A stretch of 64,000 nucleotides of DNA from NCBI RefSeq assembly GCF_900142805.1, contig NZ_FRCF01000002.1:62001-126000 (forward strand), in the 5' to 3' direction. The position numbers and the translations under genes were made by a program. Of this stretch, positions 63,148-64,000 are shown piece by piece. This DNA is from Lacicoccus alkaliphilus DSM 16010 (lineage in GTDB: Bacteria > Bacillota > Bacilli > Staphylococcales > Salinicoccaceae). Positions within the stretch are counted from its first letter, which is position 1. Each line of letters begins with the position of its first letter. The notes beneath the pieces were generated by a model. That model did no database searches and was not told where the DNA came from. It worked only from the letters and a program-made list of their open reading frames with translations.

Positions 63148-63780
63148 TTAAAAAAAGAAACGGTTTTTGAACCTGATTTTATCGAATTCCATCATCTGGT
63201 CCCTTTTTATATTTTTTCCTACACGTGCCATCAGAGTGTTCGCGGGATGTGCCGAAATCTCAGGGTCGTTGGTCTGGAAGACTTCGAATCCGGCACTGGC
63301 CATCAGTCTGATCATCAGATCCTTATATTCATAGACATCGAGTTCCGTATTTTTCAAATCCCAATGCCAGTAATATTCAGTGGTGATGATGATATAATTT
63401 TCAACAAAGGAATCTTCCATCGATAATTGGATCAGCTTTTTTGCAATGCCGCCGCTGCGGTAATCGAGTGCGATTTCAACTGCCCCGAGTTCAAGGAGAT
63501 AAGGGAGATTATTATCCGACCACCTTTCAAGCGGGTCTGGGTAATGATACGTGACATACCCCACAATGTGAGTGCCGTTGCGAGCAACGATCACTCTGCC
63601 TTCTTCAAGATCTGATATCTCAAGAAGCGCTGCGTATTGCTCTTTTGGCAACCTGAAAGCATCCAAACCTTCATCAAATGTATAGGACGCCAAAGCATCG
63701 GGGGACGCAGGGCCCTCGATTATGATTTCTTTGTCGTTGAGGTAGATTATTTCCTGATGATAAGTTTTTTGGTGCTGCAC
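63148..63780 (-). CDS. acuA: Protein acetyltransferase AcuA
   Basis: 210 residues of the GNAT fold, the same length as Bacillus AcuA, which acetylates and inactivates acetyl-CoA synthetase AcsA. The acetyl-CoA pocket is near LDYRSGGIAKKLIQLSM. The GTG at 63780 lies seven bases from GGGAGG; a GTG at 63786 is in frame but too close. Divergent from acsA, as in Bacillus. Confidence 0.93.
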   Translation of the reverse strand: MQHQKTYHQEIIYLNDKEIIIEGPASPDALASYTFDEGLDAFRLPKEQYAALLEISDLEEGRVIVARNGTHIVGYVTYHYPDPLERWSDNNLPYLLELGAVEIALDYRSGGIAKKLIQLSMEDSFVENYIIITTEYYWHWDLKNTELDVYEYKDLMIRLMASAGFEVFQTNDPEISAHPANTLMARVGKNIKRDQMMEFDKIRFKNRFFF

Positions 63781-63881
63781 ATTCACACCTCCCGGATTGT
63801 TGGTTTTAAAAATTTTGAAAAGTACGTTATCATTATTATATACTATGAATAGGTAACATAAAACATATAGGGGGATAAAGC

Positions 63882-64000
63882 ATGAAAGTAGAGCGTTACA
63901 AAGTCACGGATGAAAATCCAAACATGAAAAATTATGAAGAGGTGTATGAAAACTTCGACTGGGGGGAAATCGAAAAGAATTTTTCCTGGTCGAAAACTAA
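63882..64000 (+). CDS. acsA: Acetyl-CoA synthetase (N terminus, continues outside window)
   Basis: The first 39 codons are present, starting MKVERYKVTDENPNMKNYEE and containing a DWGEIEKNFSW block typical of the AcsA N terminus in Bacillales. The position opposite acuA supports the assignment. TAGGGGG lies seven bases before the ATG and TTGAAA, 18 bases, TATACT upstream could be the promoter. Confidence 0.85.
   Translation, partial: MKVERYKVTDENPNMKNYEEVYENFDWGEIEKNFSWSKT

Noticed and set aside
63820-63840. Fur-like sequence between acuA and acsA
   Set aside because: TAATAATGATAAC matches only half of the Fur motif and overlaps ordinary AT-rich promoter sequence.

Overview
The window looks like a chromosomal core segment of a moderately halophilic member of the Staphylococcaceae, most likely Salinicoccus or a close relative. 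Gene content and order follow the Staphylococcus/Bacillus block that runs from menaquinone genes through opuA, pckA, metK, leuS, murJ, pepV, dat, trmB, ytpQRS, murC, ytxGH and ccpA to acuCBA and acsA. The base composition is richer in G+C than in Staphylococcus itself. Several exported proteins carry very acidic low-complexity regions, and a glycine-betaine importer is present, which fits a salt-adapted life. I see no rRNA, no CRISPR array, no transposase and no prophage.

Layout. 1-5.4 kb: end of a HrtA-like ABC ATPase, a leftward tRNA pair, a 51-residue membrane peptide, a candidate Fur-controlled small RNA, a divergent dioxygenase/HxlR-regulator pair, a membrane-anchored nuclease, a DUF1697 protein and a dihydrouridine synthase. 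5.4-9.1 kb: a 171-bp nested palindrome, a DUF4352 membrane protein, a Rieske-type FAD oxidoreductase and eight tRNA genes in a row. 9.1-16.5 kb: an accessory-like stretch with a MATE exporter, a lone tRNA-Thr, two acidic lipoproteins, a second nuclease with membrane and excalibur domains, and a metal-dependent PLP lyase. 16.5-24.5 kb: menA facing menF-menD-menH-menB, then menE, yidD and ytkD. 24.5-31.8 kb: the opuA betaine transporter, pckA, an Ltp-type lipoprotein, and metK behind a SAM-I riboswitch. 31.8-46.1 kb: a third acidic lipoprotein, a NERD protein, an FAD enzyme, proline dehydrogenase, a YtpA homologue without its catalytic serine, MnmM, an O6-alkylguanine transferase, leuS behind a T-box, YetF, an IsdG-type haem oxygenase, a BaiN/YtfP-like flavoprotein, a MurJ-type flippase and RsuA. 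46.1-64 kb: a LEA-like protein under a near-perfect sigma-B promoter, pepV-dat, ytmP-trmB, patB, M42 peptidase, a PTS IIC-like protein, ytpQ-ytpR-sftA-murC, ytxG-ytxH, ccpA, acuCBA and the start of acsA.

How it fits together. Carbon and energy control is concentrated here: CcpA with a cre-like site in its own leader, pckA with a palindromic operator at its promoter, and acetyl-CoA synthetase beside its acetylation switch AcuA/AcuC. The men genes supply respiratory quinone. A general-stress layer is suggested by sigma-B-type promoters before the LEA-like gene, before ytxG and before two of the acidic lipoproteins. Iron enters through the candidate Fur-regulated RNA and the haem oxygenase.

Strongest leads. 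First, the unannotated Fur-box/sigma-A promoter/C-rich RNA/terminator unit at about 1575-1743 (minus strand), built like FsrA or IsrR iron-sparing RNAs. Second, a SftA-type FtsK protein whose Walker A motif has been lost. Third, a YtpA-like hydrolase whose nucleophile serine is a glycine. Fourth, a family of three lipoproteins with nearly the same signal peptide but unrelated acidic tails.
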